Notes: generated by a model from the sequence alone, not told the origin. Shown: positions 33,459 to 43,449, counted from the first letter of the stretch. The stretch: 64,000 nt of DNA from Dyella sp. S184 (GCF_009766065.1 NZ_LMUE01000002.1:247609-311608); one strand, 5' to 3'. Numbers and translations are program-made.

Positions 33459-35150
33459 CTAGTGTTGCAGCGCACCCAGATGCTCGAGCATGCCGCGCGC
33501 CAGCTCGGGCTCGGCCAGCACCACCAGGTCGGCGCCCTGCTGCTGCAGGTGCGCCATGCTGGCATCGGAATCGGCGCGAGCAATGATCTGCAGCTGCGGA
33601 TTGGCCAGCCGCGCCACCCGCACTACCTCGCCACTCTCGAACGCATCGGGCACGGTCACCACCAGTGCGCGTGCCTGGATGAGATTGGCCGCTTCCAGCA
33701 CATCGTCCCGTGCCGCGTTGCCGACGATCGTCTCGATGCCTTGCTCACGCAACATGGCGACCCGTTCCTGCTCCTCCTCCAGCACAAGTACTGCATTGCC
33801 GCGCCCGTGCAGCGTCTCGCCAACCAACCGTCCGACCCGACCGTAGCCGGCCACCACCACATGCCCGCGCAGCGCGCTGGTGACCAGGATCTCCGATACC
33901 GGTTCGATACTCGCAGGTACAACCGCGTCGCCGAGCTGCAGTGCCTCGCGCGCGTCCAGCCAAGGCTTGGCACGATCGAGCAGTTTGAACAGCAACGGAT
34001 TGAGCAGGATCGACAGGATCGCGGCGGCCAGCAACACGTCCTGCGCTTCCTTCGACACCAGGTTCTGCGCTACGCCCACGCCGATCAGGATGAACGAGAA
34101 CTCGCCGATCTGCGCCAGGCTGGTGGCAATCGTCAGCGCCGTACGCAATGGCCGTCCAAACGCCAGCACGATGCCGAACGCTGCCAGCGACTTGCCGATC
34201 ACGATGATCGACAGTGCCGCCAGCACCACCAGCGGTTCGGTCAGCACCACGTGATAGTTGAACAGCATGCCTATCGAGACGAAGAACAGCACGGCGAACG
34301 CATCGCGCAACGGCAGGGTTTCCTCGGTGGCGCGCTGGGCCAGCTTCGACTCGCCCATCATCATGCCGGCGAAGAACGCGCCCAGCTCGAACGACACCCC
34401 GAACAGGCCGGCCGCACCGAACGCGACGCCGAGCGCTATCGCCAGCACCGCCAGGCGGAACAGTTCGCGCGAACCGGTGTGGGCGACGACCTTGAGGATC
34501 CACGGGATCAGCCGTTTGCCGACCACCAGCATCATCGCCACGAACAGCACCACCTTGCCGATGGTCAGCGCGACGGTGCCGGCGATCGCCGCGAACGACA
34601 AGGTGGCGGCACCCGACTCGCCACCGCCCAGCGCCAATCCGATCGCCGGTAGCAGCACCAGGGCCAGCACCATCGCCAGGTCTTCGACGATCAGCCAGCC
34701 GATCGCGATGCGGCCACGCTCGGTTTCCATCAACCGGCGTTCATCCATCGCCCGCAGCAACACCACCGTACTCGCCACCGACAACGCCAGGCCAAACACG
34801 AAGCCCTGCGCAAACGGCCAGCCAAGGCCCCAGCCAAGCAGCATGCCGAGTACGGTCGCCACCGCCATTTGGCCGAGCGCACCCGGAATCGCGATGTTCT
34901 TGACTGACAGCAGATCCTTCAAGGAGAAATGCAGCCCGACGCCGAACATCAGCAACACCACGCCCAACTCGGCCAGCTGATGTGCGAGATGGCCATCGGC
35001 GACATAGCCCGGGGTGAACGGCCCCACGACGACACCGGCCATCAGGTAACCGGCCAGCGGCGGCAACCTCAGCTTGTACGCGATGGCGGCGAAGACGAAG
35101 GCCAGCACGATGCCGCTGACGATGGTGGCAATGAGCGGGGCGTCGTGCAT
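33459..35150 (-). CDS. ybaL: KefB/YbaL-type cation:proton antiporter with RCK domain
   Basis: 563 residues. An N-terminal CPA2 Na+/H+ exchanger domain with about 12 helices (to about residue 385) includes LGVVLLMFGVGLHFS and the helix FELGAFFAGMMMGES. The C-terminal RCK/TrkA-N domain starts GHVVVAGYGRVGRLVGETL (NAD-binding GxGxxG). Such proteins exchange K+ or Na+ for protons and are gated by nucleotide or redox ligands. AAAGGA seven bases before the ATG sets the start; the longer upstream frame is rejected. It is on the same strand as the sugar porter but appears a separate unit because an operator lies between them. Confidence 0.88.
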   Translation of the reverse strand: MHDAPLIATIVSGIVLAFVFAAIAYKLRLPPLAGYLMAGVVVGPFTPGYVADGHLAHQLAELGVVLLMFGVGLHFSLKDLLSVKNIAIPGALGQMAVATVLGMLLGWGLGWPFAQGFVFGLALSVASTVVLLRAMDERRLMETERGRIAIGWLIVEDLAMVLALVLLPAIGLALGGGESGAATLSFAAIAGTVALTIGKVVLFVAMMLVVGKRLIPWILKVVAHTGSRELFRLAVLAIALGVAFGAAGLFGVSFELGAFFAGMMMGESKLAQRATEETLPLRDAFAVLFFVSIGMLFNYHVVLTEPLVVLAALSIIVIGKSLAAFGIVLAFGRPLRTALTIATSLAQIGEFSFILIGVGVAQNLVSKEAQDVLLAAAILSILLNPLLFKLLDRAKPWLDAREALQLGDAVVPASIEPVSEILVTSALRGHVVVAGYGRVGRLVGETLHGRGNAVLVLEEEQERVAMLREQGIETIVGNAARDDVLEAANLIQARALVVTVPDAFESGEVVRVARLANPQLQIIARADSDASMAHLQQQGADLVVLAEPELARGMLEHLGALQH

Positions 35151-35277
35151 GCGCAATCCTTTCAGACATGAAGCGCGGAGTGTGCGCCGACGTCCTACGC
35201 CGGCATGCACTCGCAATATCTTTCAGTTGTAAGGGCTGTCGATGACCAGCACAAGCGCCGGCACACACATCGATGCT

Positions 35278-37107
35278 TTATTCCTGCGCGTTGATCACCG
35301 CCAGGAAATCACGACCGTAGCGCTTGAGCTTGGCCTCGCCAACACCGCTGATGGTGGCCAGCTCGTCCTCGTTCGCCGGCAAGGCGCGCAGCATCGCCAG
35401 CAAGGTGGCGTCGTGGAACACCACGTACGGCGGCACGCCCTGCTGCTTGGCCAGCTGCGTGCGCAGGGCACGCAACTCGTCCCACATCGACTGTTCATAG
35501 GCTTCGATGCCGAGGCTGCCGCCGCTGCTTTTATCGGATGCGCCGATCTTGCTGTCGCGGCGGCGACGGCTACCACGTTCCGGGCGCGCATCCTCGCGCA
35601 GCTTCACCAGCTGCCCACCACTGAGCACGACGCGGCTGGCAGCAGTCAGCCGCAGCGTGCCATAGCCCTCCGCATCCGCTTCAAGCAGCCCGGCGGCAAG
35701 CAGCTGGCGGAACACCGAGCGCCACTGCTTCTCGTCCATCTCGGCGCCGATGCCGAATGTGCTGAGCTGATGATGATGCAGGCTGAGTACGCGTTCGGTT
35801 TCCTCGCCACGCAGGATGTCGATCACGTGTCCGGAGCCGAAGCGCTGGCCACTGCGATAGACGGCCGACAGCGCCTTCTGCGCCGGCACGGTGGCATCCC
35901 AGGTTTTCGGTGGTGCGATGCAGTTGTCGCAATGGCCGCACGGACCCGGATAAGTTTCGCCAAAGGCACCCAGCAGTAGTTGCCGCCGGCAGTCGGTGGC
36001 CTCGGCGTAGGCGAGCAACGATTCCAGTTTCTGCCGCTCGACCCGCTTGCGCTCATCGGCCGATTCGGACTGCGCGATCATCTGGCTCATCGTTACCACG
36101 TCGGAGAGGCCGTAGATCATCCAGGCCTCGGCCGGCAGGCCATCGCGGCCACCACGACCGGTTTCCTGATAATAGCCTTCGATGCTGCGCGGCAGATCCA
36201 GATGCGCCACGAAGCGCACGTCGGGTTTGTCGATACCCATGCCGAATGCGACGGTGGCGACCATCACCACACCATCCTCGCGCAGAAAGCGCTTCTGGTT
36301 CTTCGCGCGGGTGGCCGCATCCAGACCGGCGTGATACGGCAATGCCTCGACGCCAAGCTCGGCCAGCCACTCGGCGGTGTCGTCCACCTTCTTGCGACTG
36401 AGACAGTAGACGATGCCGGACTCACCCTCGTGTCCTTGCAGGAATTCGGTGAGCTGACGCTTCGCGTTATGTCGCAGGCCTACCCGGTAGCCGATGTTCG
36501 GCCGATCGAAACTGGCAACGAACTGCCGTGCGTTATGCAGTGAAAGCCGTTCAACGATCTCATCGCGCGTGCGCGGATCAGCGGTGGCGGTAAGCGCGAT
36601 CCGCGGCACCTCGGGGAAACGCTGGTGCAGGATCGCCAGTTCACGGTATTCGGGGCGGAAATCGTGACCCCACTGCGATACGCAATGCGCTTCGTCGATC
36701 GCGAACAGCGCGACCTCGGTACGTTCGAGCAGGCCGAGGAAGCGCCCGGTCAGCAGTCGCTCGGGGGCCACGTAGAGCAGGTTCAATTCACCCGCCAGCA
36801 ATTGCCGCTCGACTTCGCGCTGCTCGTCCGCACCGAGGCTGGAATTGAGATAGGCAGCGGCGACACCCGCTTCGCGCAGCGCGTCGACCTGATCCTGCAT
36901 CAACGCGATCAACGGCGACACCACGATGCCAGTGCCCTGCCGCAGCAGCGCGGGAATCTGGTAGCACAGCGACTTGCCGCCACCGGTCGGCATCAGCACC
37001 AGCGCATCGCCACCATCGTTCAGATGCTCGACGACGGCCTGTTGCTGGCCGCGGAAACTGGGATAACCGAAAACACTTTGAAGCAGATCGATAGCAGAGG
37101 GATTCAT
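35278..37107 (-). CDS. recQ: ATP-dependent DNA helicase RecQ
   Basis: 609 residues, standard RecQ length. Helicase motifs: [15 protein letters not shown] (Walker A), [30 protein letters not shown] (DEAH box plus the RecQ aromatic loop), ALTATAD and the motif VI region [10 protein letters not shown]. The RQC zinc cluster shows as [12 protein letters not shown] and CGHCDNC. An HRDC domain closes the protein (about 525-605). It unwinds 3'-5' in recombination and fork repair. The ATG at 37107 matches the family start; the longer frame overlaps the alkyltransferase-like gene. It probably shares a transcript with that gene. Confidence 0.95.
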   Translation of the reverse strand: MNPSAIDLLQSVFGYPSFRGQQQAVVEHLNDGGDALVLMPTGGGKSLCYQIPALLRQGTGIVVSPLIALMQDQVDALREAGVAAAYLNSSLGADEQREVERQLLAGELNLLYVAPERLLTGRFLGLLERTEVALFAIDEAHCVSQWGHDFRPEYRELAILHQRFPEVPRIALTATADPRTRDEIVERLSLHNARQFVASFDRPNIGYRVGLRHNAKRQLTEFLQGHEGESGIVYCLSRKKVDDTAEWLAELGVEALPYHAGLDAATRAKNQKRFLREDGVVMVATVAFGMGIDKPDVRFVAHLDLPRSIEGYYQETGRGGRDGLPAEAWMIYGLSDVVTMSQMIAQSESADERKRVERQKLESLLAYAEATDCRRQLLLGAFGETYPGPCGHCDNCIAPPKTWDATVPAQKALSAVYRSGQRFGSGHVIDILRGEETERVLSLHHHQLSTFGIGAEMDEKQWRSVFRQLLAAGLLEADAEGYGTLRLTAASRVVLSGGQLVKLREDARPERGSRRRRDSKIGASDKSSGGSLGIEAYEQSMWDELRALRTQLAKQQGVPPYVVFHDATLLAMLRALPANEDELATISGVGEAKLKRYGRDFLAVINAQE

Positions 37108-37181
37108 CGGCCACATGCTACCAAACCGGGCCAGCCGACCCGACGGCAAAGCCTGCGGCGTATCGTCAGAGCCGCCGCCAT

Positions 37182-37523
37182 TCAGGCGTCCGGCATACCC
37201 CACAATGCGTGGTCGAGGTCACCATCCAGGCCGAACCGTGACAACGGTACACGCCCGTTCTTCACCTCGACGCCTTCGGCCCGCAGCCGCCGGGATTGTT
37301 CGCGGAAACCACGGCTGCCGGGCGGCATCGCGATGTGGCCGCTGGAGCGCAGCACCCGGTACCACGGCAGCTCCATCCCGTCGGGAACCTCGCCAAGCAA
37401 CCGGCCGACCAGCCGCGCCCGCCCCGGCAGGCCGGCACGGGCGGCAATAGCGCCATAACTGGCCACACGACCGGGTGGAATCGCGGCGATGGCGGCGTAG
37501 ATGCGGGTGGCGACATCATTCAT
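37182..37523 (-). CDS. Alkyltransferase-like protein (MGMT/ATL family, no active cysteine)
   Basis: 113 residues covering only the DNA-binding domain of O6-alkylguanine-DNA alkyltransferases. The helix-turn-helix ([28 protein letters not shown]) is present, but the methyl-acceptor PCHR is replaced by PWYRVL, so the protein cannot accept alkyl groups. Known ATL proteins with this change bind O6-alkylguanine and hand it to nucleotide excision repair. The arginine finger is preserved in GRARLVGR. Located 74 bases upstream of recQ on the same strand, consistent with a DNA-repair pair. Confidence 0.88.
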   Translation of the reverse strand: MNDVATRIYAAIAAIPPGRVASYGAIAARAGLPGRARLVGRLLGEVPDGMELPWYRVLRSSGHIAMPPGSRGFREQSRRLRAEGVEVKNGRVPLSRFGLDGDLDHALWGMPDA

Positions 37524-37603
37524 GCGGATTGACTCGAACTTGACGCGACGCGGACAGACAGACGTGGCAGAGTAGCAGCGCCTCTCGCCGCGGAAGTCGC
37601 ACC

Positions 37604-38008
37604 ATGCGCCACTTCGAAGCCGTGCGTTCCCATATCGGCAGCCAGCACGAGCTGCGCCATAACGATCCTTACCTGATCAGTTTCGACCTGAAACTGGCCC
37701 ACGACCGGCACCAGGGCATCTATCTGGCCGAACTCGAGGACGAATCAGGCCGGCGCTACCTGCGTATCTCCACCCCGATCGGGCCGCTGGCCGGCACCGA
37801 TCCCAGCCGCTGCCTGCGCTTCAACTGGCAGCAACGCACCGGTTTCCTGGCGGTCGCCGACCTGGATGGCTCGCCGTATCTGCATCTATGCGAAAACCGC
37901 CCCTACGAATTTCTCGACAGCGCCGAGCTGCAACGCGTGGTTGGCGAACTGGGGACGCTTGGCGACCAGCTGGAACAGATCGTCGTCAACGGCGGCGACG
38001 CGCTCTAG
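37604..38008 (+). CDS. Conserved-looking hypothetical protein
   Basis: 134 residues, soluble, acidic, no signal peptide. It reads as an alpha/beta protein with a central strand-rich part (GIYLAELEDESGRRYLRISTPIG) and a C-terminal helix (DSAELQRVVGELGTLGDQLEQIV). The dimensions and fold pattern recall small chaperone-like proteins, but I recognise no family and assign no function. It diverges from the alkyltransferase-like gene (80-base gap) and converges with the phosphate transporter gene. Start uncertain: the ATG has no strong ribosome binding site. Confidence 0.7.
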   Translation: MRHFEAVRSHIGSQHELRHNDPYLISFDLKLAHDRHQGIYLAELEDESGRRYLRISTPIGPLAGTDPSRCLRFNWQQRTGFLAVADLDGSPYLHLCENRPYEFLDSAELQRVVGELGTLGDQLEQIVVNGGDAL

Positions 38009-38031
38009 GAACCAGCGCCGACCTCAGAGCA

Positions 38032-39150
38032 TCACAACTCGGTCGCGATAAGCCGCACCAGCCAGTAGGCCAGCAGCGCCGTGACCGGCAGGGTCAGGAT
38101 CCACGCCCATACCATGCGCTCCACCACCGACCAGCGGATCGCGTTGAAGCGCTTGGCCGCGCCCACGCCCATGATCGAGGCGGACACGTTGTGCGTGGTC
38201 GACACCGGGATGCCGAACGCCGAGGCAGTGAGGATGACGATTGCGGAGCTGGTTTCGGCGGCGAAACCATTGATCGGATGCAGCTTGACCATCTTGTGAC
38301 CCAGCGTCTTGATGATACGCCAGCCGCCACCGGCAGTACCGGCAGCCATGGTCAGCGCGCAGACCACTTTCACCCAGACCGGAATGGCGAAGCCGCCAGC
38401 GGTATCCTCGGCGATCCGCATGAACCCCAGCCACTGCGGCAGCTGGTCGAACTGATGCGCTGCGGTGCCGCCAGCCAGTGCCAGCGCGATGATGCCCATG
38501 CTTTTCTGGGCATCGTTCATGCCGTGCGCCACACCCATCGCGGTGGCCGAGACAATCTGCGCCTTGCCGAAAAAGAAGTTGACGAACGGCGTGCGTCCGA
38601 ACCGGCGTGACCAGCCATGCCGATTGGCGAACCAGGCCAGCAGCGCATATAGGCCGCCCATCAACGCAAAGCTGATGATGAAACCGCTCAGCGGTGACAG
38701 CACCATCGGGATGATCACCTTGGGAATCACGCCATGCCCGGTGATCCAGTTGCCCTGCACCCAGATCACTGAACCGAAGTTGTTGCTGGAGGCGGCCAGT
38801 GCGGCGCCGACCAGCGAACCGACCAACGCATGGCTGGAGCTCGACGGTAGGCCCAGCCACCAGGTGATCAGGTTCCACACGATCGCTGCCAGCAAGGCAC
38901 AGATCACCAGTTGCGGGCCCACATCGATCACCCCGGTGTTGATCAACCCCGAGGCGATGGTGGCCGCCACGGCAGTACCCAGCAAGGCGCCAAACAGATT
39001 GGTCACCGCTGCCAGCAGCACCGCCTGGCCGGGCGTGAGTACCTTGGTGGCGACTACCGTGGCAATCGAATTGGCGGTGTCGTGGAAGCCGTTGATATAG
39101 GTAAAGCCCAGTGCGATCAGCACTTCCGCCACGACCAGACCGAGACTCAT
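38032..39150 (-). CDS. pit: Low-affinity inorganic phosphate transporter, PiT family
   Basis: 372 residues with about ten helices. The duplicated PiT signature appears near the N-terminus as GFTYINGFHDTANSIATVV and again in the second half as GVAHGMNDAQKSMGIIAL. It co-transports metal-phosphate with protons across the inner membrane. It follows the DUF47/PhoU-like gene by 89 bases on the same strand, the usual pair in which the DUF47 protein modulates the carrier. Confidence 0.93.
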   Translation of the reverse strand: MSLGLVVAEVLIALGFTYINGFHDTANSIATVVATKVLTPGQAVLLAAVTNLFGALLGTAVAATIASGLINTGVIDVGPQLVICALLAAIVWNLITWWLGLPSSSSHALVGSLVGAALAASSNNFGSVIWVQGNWITGHGVIPKVIIPMVLSPLSGFIISFALMGGLYALLAWFANRHGWSRRFGRTPFVNFFFGKAQIVSATAMGVAHGMNDAQKSMGIIALALAGGTAAHQFDQLPQWLGFMRIAEDTAGGFAIPVWVKVVCALTMAAGTAGGGWRIIKTLGHKMVKLHPINGFAAETSSAIVILTASAFGIPVSTTHNVSASIMGVGAAKRFNAIRWSVVERMVWAWILTLPVTALLAYWLVRLIATEL

Positions 39151-39239
39151 GCGAAGTCTCCGTGGGCGACAAATTCAACCTGATCGAGTGTGCGTGTCAC
39201 GACCGGGCAACACGTGAGGCAAGGCATCACGGCGCGCCC

Positions 39240-39869
39240 TCAGGAATTCTTCAGCACGATCGAATAGACGATGTTGCCGACATCGCGGCACTTGTCGATC
39301 GCTTTCTCGATCAGCTCGAACAGATCCTTCGCCAGCACCGCACGCATTACGTCGCCGCCTTCGACGTACAGCGTGCGGTAGGGCGACAACAGCATGCGGT
39401 CGCCTTCCGATTCCAGCGCCTGCAGGCGGTCCTGCAGCTTCTTCACCGGGTCGATGCGCAGGCCACGGCGCAGCTCGCCGATCATCTGGGCGACGACTTC
39501 GCTGGAGCGCTCCAGCACCAGCGCGCGCTGGGCGAATTCCACCCCGACCAGACGATCGGCGACGATCTCGTAACGCTCGGCGAATTTCTCGATCGTCTTG
39601 GGAATCTTGTACAACGCCGAATTCAGCGCCTCGATGTCCTCGCGATCGAGCGCGGTGACGAAGGTATTCACCAGCCCCTCGCTGATCTGTGCAGCCAGCT
39701 CCTTCTCGCGGGCACGGGTGGCCGTAAATGCAGCCATCACCGAGCCCTGGCCCGGCTTGCTCAACAGTTCATGCAGGGCCTTGGCGCTCTCGCAGACGGT
39801 GGCCGCGCTTTGTTCGAGCAGCCCGTAGAACTTGTCGCCTTTGCCGAAAATCGTCTGCAGTGAAAACAT
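39240..39869 (-). CDS. DUF47/PhoU-like accessory protein of the phosphate transporter
   Basis: 209 residues, all alpha, beginning MFSLQTIFGKGDKFYGLLEQSA, typical of the DUF47 (TIGR00153) family. Acidic metal-binding residues of the PhoU fold appear in the helices ALDREDIEALNSALYKIPKTIE and KAIDKCRDVGNIVYSIVLK. It is cytoplasmic and is thought to regulate the neighbouring PiT carrier. MAS three codons upstream is an alternative start. Codirectional with pit, forming a two-gene operon. Confidence 0.9.
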   Translation of the reverse strand: MFSLQTIFGKGDKFYGLLEQSAATVCESAKALHELLSKPGQGSVMAAFTATRAREKELAAQISEGLVNTFVTALDREDIEALNSALYKIPKTIEKFAERYEIVADRLVGVEFAQRALVLERSSEVVAQMIGELRRGLRIDPVKKLQDRLQALESEGDRMLLSPYRTLYVEGGDVMRAVLAKDLFELIEKAIDKCRDVGNIVYSIVLKNS

Positions 39870-39991
39870 GCTGGCCATGCCTGAAGGGGGTGCGGAATGA
39901 CAGGCATGTTACAGGACTGCCATGCTGCCCCGCACCACTACAGGCCGCGTACCCTTACACTGTGGCGCATGTCACCCCTATCATTGCCGCG

Positions 39992-41314
39992 ATGCTGACC
40001 GAAATCGCGCTCGTCCTCGTGCTGGCCCTGTGCAACGGCTTTTTCGCGCTGTCGGAAATGGCGCTGGTCGCCTCGCGCAAGAGCCGGCTCAAGCAGATGG
40101 CGAAAACCAGCCGCCGCGCCGCACTGGCCCTGCGCCATGCAGAAGCACCCGAGCACTTCCTGTCCACCGTGCAGGTCGGCATCACTCTGGTGATGCTGAG
40201 TACCGGCGCGATCGCCGGCGATGCGCTCGGCGGCCACATCGCCGATGCCCTGAAGGCTGAGGGACTGGTGTGGCTGGCGCCGTACACGCGGATCCTCGGC
40301 ATCCTGCTGGGTTTCGTGCTGATCTCGTTCATCCAGATCGTGATCGGCGAACTGGTACCCAAGCGACTGGCGCTGTCGGCGCCAGAACGGTTTTCGACAT
40401 TCGCAGCGATCCCGATGCTGCTGCTGTCGCGGCTGACCGCACCGTTCGTGTGGCTGCTGAACGTGTCGAGCAACCTGCTGCTGCGGCTGCTGCGGGTCAA
40501 CCAGCACGGCCGCGGCGTGGTCACCGAGGACGAGATCCGCCTGCTGGTGGCTGAGAGCGCCGAACAGGGTGTGCTCGACCCGGACGAACACAACATGGTC
40601 AACCGCGTGTTGCGCCTGGGCGACCGCACGGTGGACAGCGTGATGACGCCGCGCATGCGCATCGCGTGGCTGGACCTGGCCGCCACACGCGAAGAGAACA
40701 TCGAGGTTTTGCGGCAGACGCCGTATTCGCGCTATCCGGTGTACCGCGGTGACGAGAGCGATGTGGTCGGCGTGGTCGAGGTCAAACGGCTGCTCCACGG
40801 CTTTGCCGACGGCAAGCTGGAGATGTTCGAGCACCTGTCCAAGCCGCTGTTCGTGCCAGCCACTGCGCGCGCGCTGGACTTGCTGGAAGAGTTCCGCGAC
40901 GCCGAGACGCCGCTGGCGCTGGTGGTCGACGAGTACGGCGACATCGAAGGCGTGGTCACCGTCAACGACCTGCTGGCGGCGGTGGTCGGCGCCAGCCAGA
41001 TCGGCCATGGCGGCGACGCCGAGGATGCCCCGATCGTGCAACGCGCGGACGGCAGCTGGCTGATCGACGGCAGCCTGTCCACCGATGACCTGCGCGAACT
41101 ACTGCTGGTCGGCGAATTGCCCGGCGAGCAGGAACACGATTTCCGCACCGTCGCCGGCATGGTGATGACTGCGCTCGGTCATATCCCGCAGACCGGCGAA
41201 GTGTTCGCCTGGCATGGCATCCGTTTCGAGGTGGTCGACCTCGATGGCGCCCGCATCGACAAGCTGCTGGTCACCCCGGCGCATTCGCTCGAGCTATCGG
41301 ACGACGAGCAGTAG
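39992..41314 (+). CDS. CNNM/CorC-like hemolysin-family membrane protein
   Basis: 440 residues. A DUF21 (CNNM) domain with four hydrophobic segments occupies about 1-190, with the family start ALCNGFFALSEMALVASRKSRLKQMA. Two CBS domains follow (about 210-340), introduced by DSVMTPRMRIAWLD and ending VVDEYGDIEGVVTVNDLL. A CorC_HlyC domain closes it (about 355-435, GEVFAWHGIRFEVVDLDGARIDKL). Members are linked to Mg2+/Co2+ efflux or transport regulation; the name hemolysin is historical. The start is the conserved MLTEIALVLVLALCNG; the longer frame upstream overlaps the DUF47 gene on the other strand. Confidence 0.88.
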   Translation: MLTEIALVLVLALCNGFFALSEMALVASRKSRLKQMAKTSRRAALALRHAEAPEHFLSTVQVGITLVMLSTGAIAGDALGGHIADALKAEGLVWLAPYTRILGILLGFVLISFIQIVIGELVPKRLALSAPERFSTFAAIPMLLLSRLTAPFVWLLNVSSNLLLRLLRVNQHGRGVVTEDEIRLLVAESAEQGVLDPDEHNMVNRVLRLGDRTVDSVMTPRMRIAWLDLAATREENIEVLRQTPYSRYPVYRGDESDVVGVVEVKRLLHGFADGKLEMFEHLSKPLFVPATARALDLLEEFRDAETPLALVVDEYGDIEGVVTVNDLLAAVVGASQIGHGGDAEDAPIVQRADGSWLIDGSLSTDDLRELLLVGELPGEQEHDFRTVAGMVMTALGHIPQTGEVFAWHGIRFEVVDLDGARIDKLLVTPAHSLELSDDEQ

Positions 41315-41333
41315 GAGCGCACCCTGTGCAGGG

Positions 41334-42092
41334 CTATTTATGCTTCGCCAGCCCCGCCATGCGCTGGGCATCGGCGAGGATGCCGTGCAACACACGCAGC
41401 TCGCGCTCGTCCGGCTGGGCACGCTGGAACAGCTTGCGCAGCCGCAGCATGATCGTGGTTGGCTCGCGTCCCTTGTGGAATTCGATATCGTCCAGCGTCT
41501 GCGCCAGATGCCGGTAGAACTGCTCCATCTGCGCTGCATCGGCTGGTGGTTCGTCATGCATCGGCGGCAACGCTGCCGGTGCGTCGCCGAGCATCGCCAC
41601 GCGCAGTTCATAGGCCATCACCTGCACTGCCTGTGACAGGTTGAGCGAGCTGAAATCATCCACGCTGGGAATCCGCACCATCGCATGGCAGCGCGCCAGC
41701 TCGTCGTTCTCCAGTCCGGTGCGCTCGTTGCCGAACACCAGCGCCACCTGCTCGCCGCGGGCCGCCGCAGCCAACACCTGTTGCGCCGCCTCACGCGGCG
41801 AGATTTCCGGCAAGGTCACGCCGCGCCGGCGCGCCGACAGGCCTAATGCCAAGCTGGTGCCGGCCAAGCTGTCGACCAGATCCGCATGGATACCCGCGTT
41901 GGCCAATACCTCATCCGCACCGGCGGCCAGCGCATTCGCCTCCCGATCGGGAAAGCGCGCCGGTGCCACCAGCTCCAGCCGCTCGAAACCCATCGTGCGG
42001 ATCGCCCGCGCCGCACTGCCGATATTGCCCGGATGCGAGGTGCGCACCAGTACGTAGCGGATACGGGTGGCGAGGTCGTGTTGGTCGGTCAT
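41334..42092 (-). CDS. trmJ: tRNA (cytidine/uridine-2'-O-)-methyltransferase TrmJ
   Basis: 252 residues. SpoU/SPOUT methyltransferase: RTSHPGNIGSAARAIRTMG (motif 1, about 16-34), ALVFGNERTGLENDEL (motif 2) and IPSVDDFSSLNLSQAVQVMAYEL (motif 3) form the trefoil-knot AdoMet site. A C-terminal extension of about 80 residues with helices is typical of TrmJ, which methylates position 32 of tRNAs. The start MTDQHDLATRIRYVLVRT matches the family, so the upstream frame is rejected. It is divergent from suhB by 125 bases, an arrangement also found in related genomes. Confidence 0.92.
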   Translation of the reverse strand: MTDQHDLATRIRYVLVRTSHPGNIGSAARAIRTMGFERLELVAPARFPDREANALAAGADEVLANAGIHADLVDSLAGTSLALGLSARRRGVTLPEISPREAAQQVLAAAARGEQVALVFGNERTGLENDELARCHAMVRIPSVDDFSSLNLSQAVQVMAYELRVAMLGDAPAALPPMHDEPPADAAQMEQFYRHLAQTLDDIEFHKGREPTTIMLRLRKLFQRAQPDERELRVLHGILADAQRMAGLAKHK

Positions 42093-42217
42093 GCGATGCA
42101 GGCTAGGCGGTAAACAAGTGGCCAAGGATAGTGGCTTTCGGGTGACCGCGGCCCGGTCCGGGCCCGCCTCTGCTAGAATCGCCGGCCGCAACCCCGCTCT
42201 TTTGCAAAGTCGAAACC

Positions 42218-43021
42218 ATGGCCAGACCACACGTCACGATCGCGGCGCGCGCCGCGCGTTCAGCAGGCAACGTGATCCTGCGCTACATGAACCGCATCGA
42301 CGGCCTCAATATCGTCGAGAAGCAGCAGTTGGACTTCGTCTCCGAGGTCGACAAGCTGGCCGAGGCGGAGATCATCAAGGAACTGCGCCGCGCCTATCCT
42401 GACCACGCGATCCTCGCCGAGGAAAGCGGCGCGACCGGCAAGGGCCCACTGACCTGGGTAATCGACCCGCTCGACGGTACCCACAACTACCTGCGCGGCA
42501 TCCCGCACTTCAGCGTGTCGATCGCGCTGCTGGAAAAGGGCGTGCCGATCCACGCGGTGGTGTTCGACCCGCTACGCGACGAGCTGTACACCGCCAGCAA
42601 GGGTGACGGTGCCTATATCAACGATCGCCGCATGCGCGTGTCCAAGCGCGAGAATCTCGGCGGCGCGATGATCGCCACCGGCTTCCCGTTCCGCCAGCGC
42701 GAACATCTGGTGCCGCAGCTCGACATGACCCGCGCGATCCTCGGCCAGGCCGAAGACATCCGCCGCTCCGGCTCCGCCGCACTCGACCTGGCCTATGTCG
42801 CCGCGGGCCGCTACGACGGCTATTTCGAGATCGGGCTGAAGCCGTGGGACATGGCTGCTGGCGTCTTGCTGGTGCACGAAGCCGGTGGCCGCTACTGCGA
42901 CTTCGCCGGCCGCGACGGCATCCCTGCCAGCGGCAACATCATCGCCGGCAACCTCAACGTGGCGAAAGCCATGGTCGACGCGATCGGTCAGCAAGCGACA
43001 CCGGGGTTGCTCAAGGCTTGA
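42218..43021 (+). CDS. suhB: Inositol-1-monophosphatase SuhB
   Basis: 267 residues. IMPase motifs: LAEESG (metal ligand Glu at about 68), WVIDPLDGTHNY (about 84-95) and PWDMAAGVLLVHEAGG (about 208-223). The family start MHPMLNIAVRAARxAGxxI corresponds to MARPHVTIAARAARSAGNVI here. SuhB hydrolyses inositol phosphates and also acts with Nus factors in rRNA antitermination in enterobacteria. It is transcribed alone or together with the small lipoprotein gene 8 bases downstream. Confidence 0.93.
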   Translation: MARPHVTIAARAARSAGNVILRYMNRIDGLNIVEKQQLDFVSEVDKLAEAEIIKELRRAYPDHAILAEESGATGKGPLTWVIDPLDGTHNYLRGIPHFSVSIALLEKGVPIHAVVFDPLRDELYTASKGDGAYINDRRMRVSKRENLGGAMIATGFPFRQREHLVPQLDMTRAILGQAEDIRRSGSAALDLAYVAAGRYDGYFEIGLKPWDMAAGVLLVHEAGGRYCDFAGRDGIPASGNIIAGNLNVAKAMVDAIGQQATPGLLKA

Positions 43022-43029
43022 GAGCTGCC

Positions 43030-43449
43030 GTGAAACTTCGCATATTTGCATGCTTCTTGGCAGTAACCTCAGTGACGACGGGATGCTCGCAAAAGGCCCC
43101 GGCGTCGGTCTGCAACCCTAGTGATGATCTGGCCGCACTGAAATTGCTGCAACCACCGAACGCCCCGAACGACGCGCGCCTTAACTTCGCCCGAGGTGAT
43201 CATCGGTTGCTCGGCATCAATGCCGGTGTCGGGCTGGCGGTTCCCGGACTGGCTGGTAATCCTGACGAGTCCGGGTACGGACTTCGAACGATCGATAGCA
43301 ACGATGTGTCATGCAGCCCACAAGAACATCAGATCAAGATCGATGCTTGGAATTACGCGCGTAGATATAATCACCAAATGATGTTGCTTTGGCAGCCAAG
43401 CAAGAACACATCGGCAACGAGTGCTCCTATCGCAAGGAAACCCAGCTGA
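43030..43449 (+). CDS. Putative small lipoprotein, GTG start
   Basis: 139 residues opening with GTG: VKLRIFACFLAVTSVTTGCSQ. Basic N-terminus, hydrophobic core and VTTGC as a lipobox (Cys19) indicate lipid modification and a periplasmic or membrane location. The mature part is hydrophilic with three more cysteines (two plus one) and has no domain I know. GAGAG ten bases upstream and only 8 bases after suhB favour coupled translation. Codon use is less GC-rich than in suhB, which may mean recent acquisition. It is easily missed by ATG-only gene finders. Confidence 0.6.
   Translation: MKLRIFACFLAVTSVTTGCSQKAPASVCNPSDDLAALKLLQPPNAPNDARLNFARGDHRLLGINAGVGLAVPGLAGNPDESGYGLRTIDSNDVSCSPQEHQIKIDAWNYARRYNHQMMLLWQPSKNTSATSAPIARKPS

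Noticed and set aside
41315-41333. Short hairpin-like CCCTG/CAGGG in the gap between convergent genes
   Set aside because: A 5-bp stem with a 2-base gap and no T-run is too weak to call a terminator.
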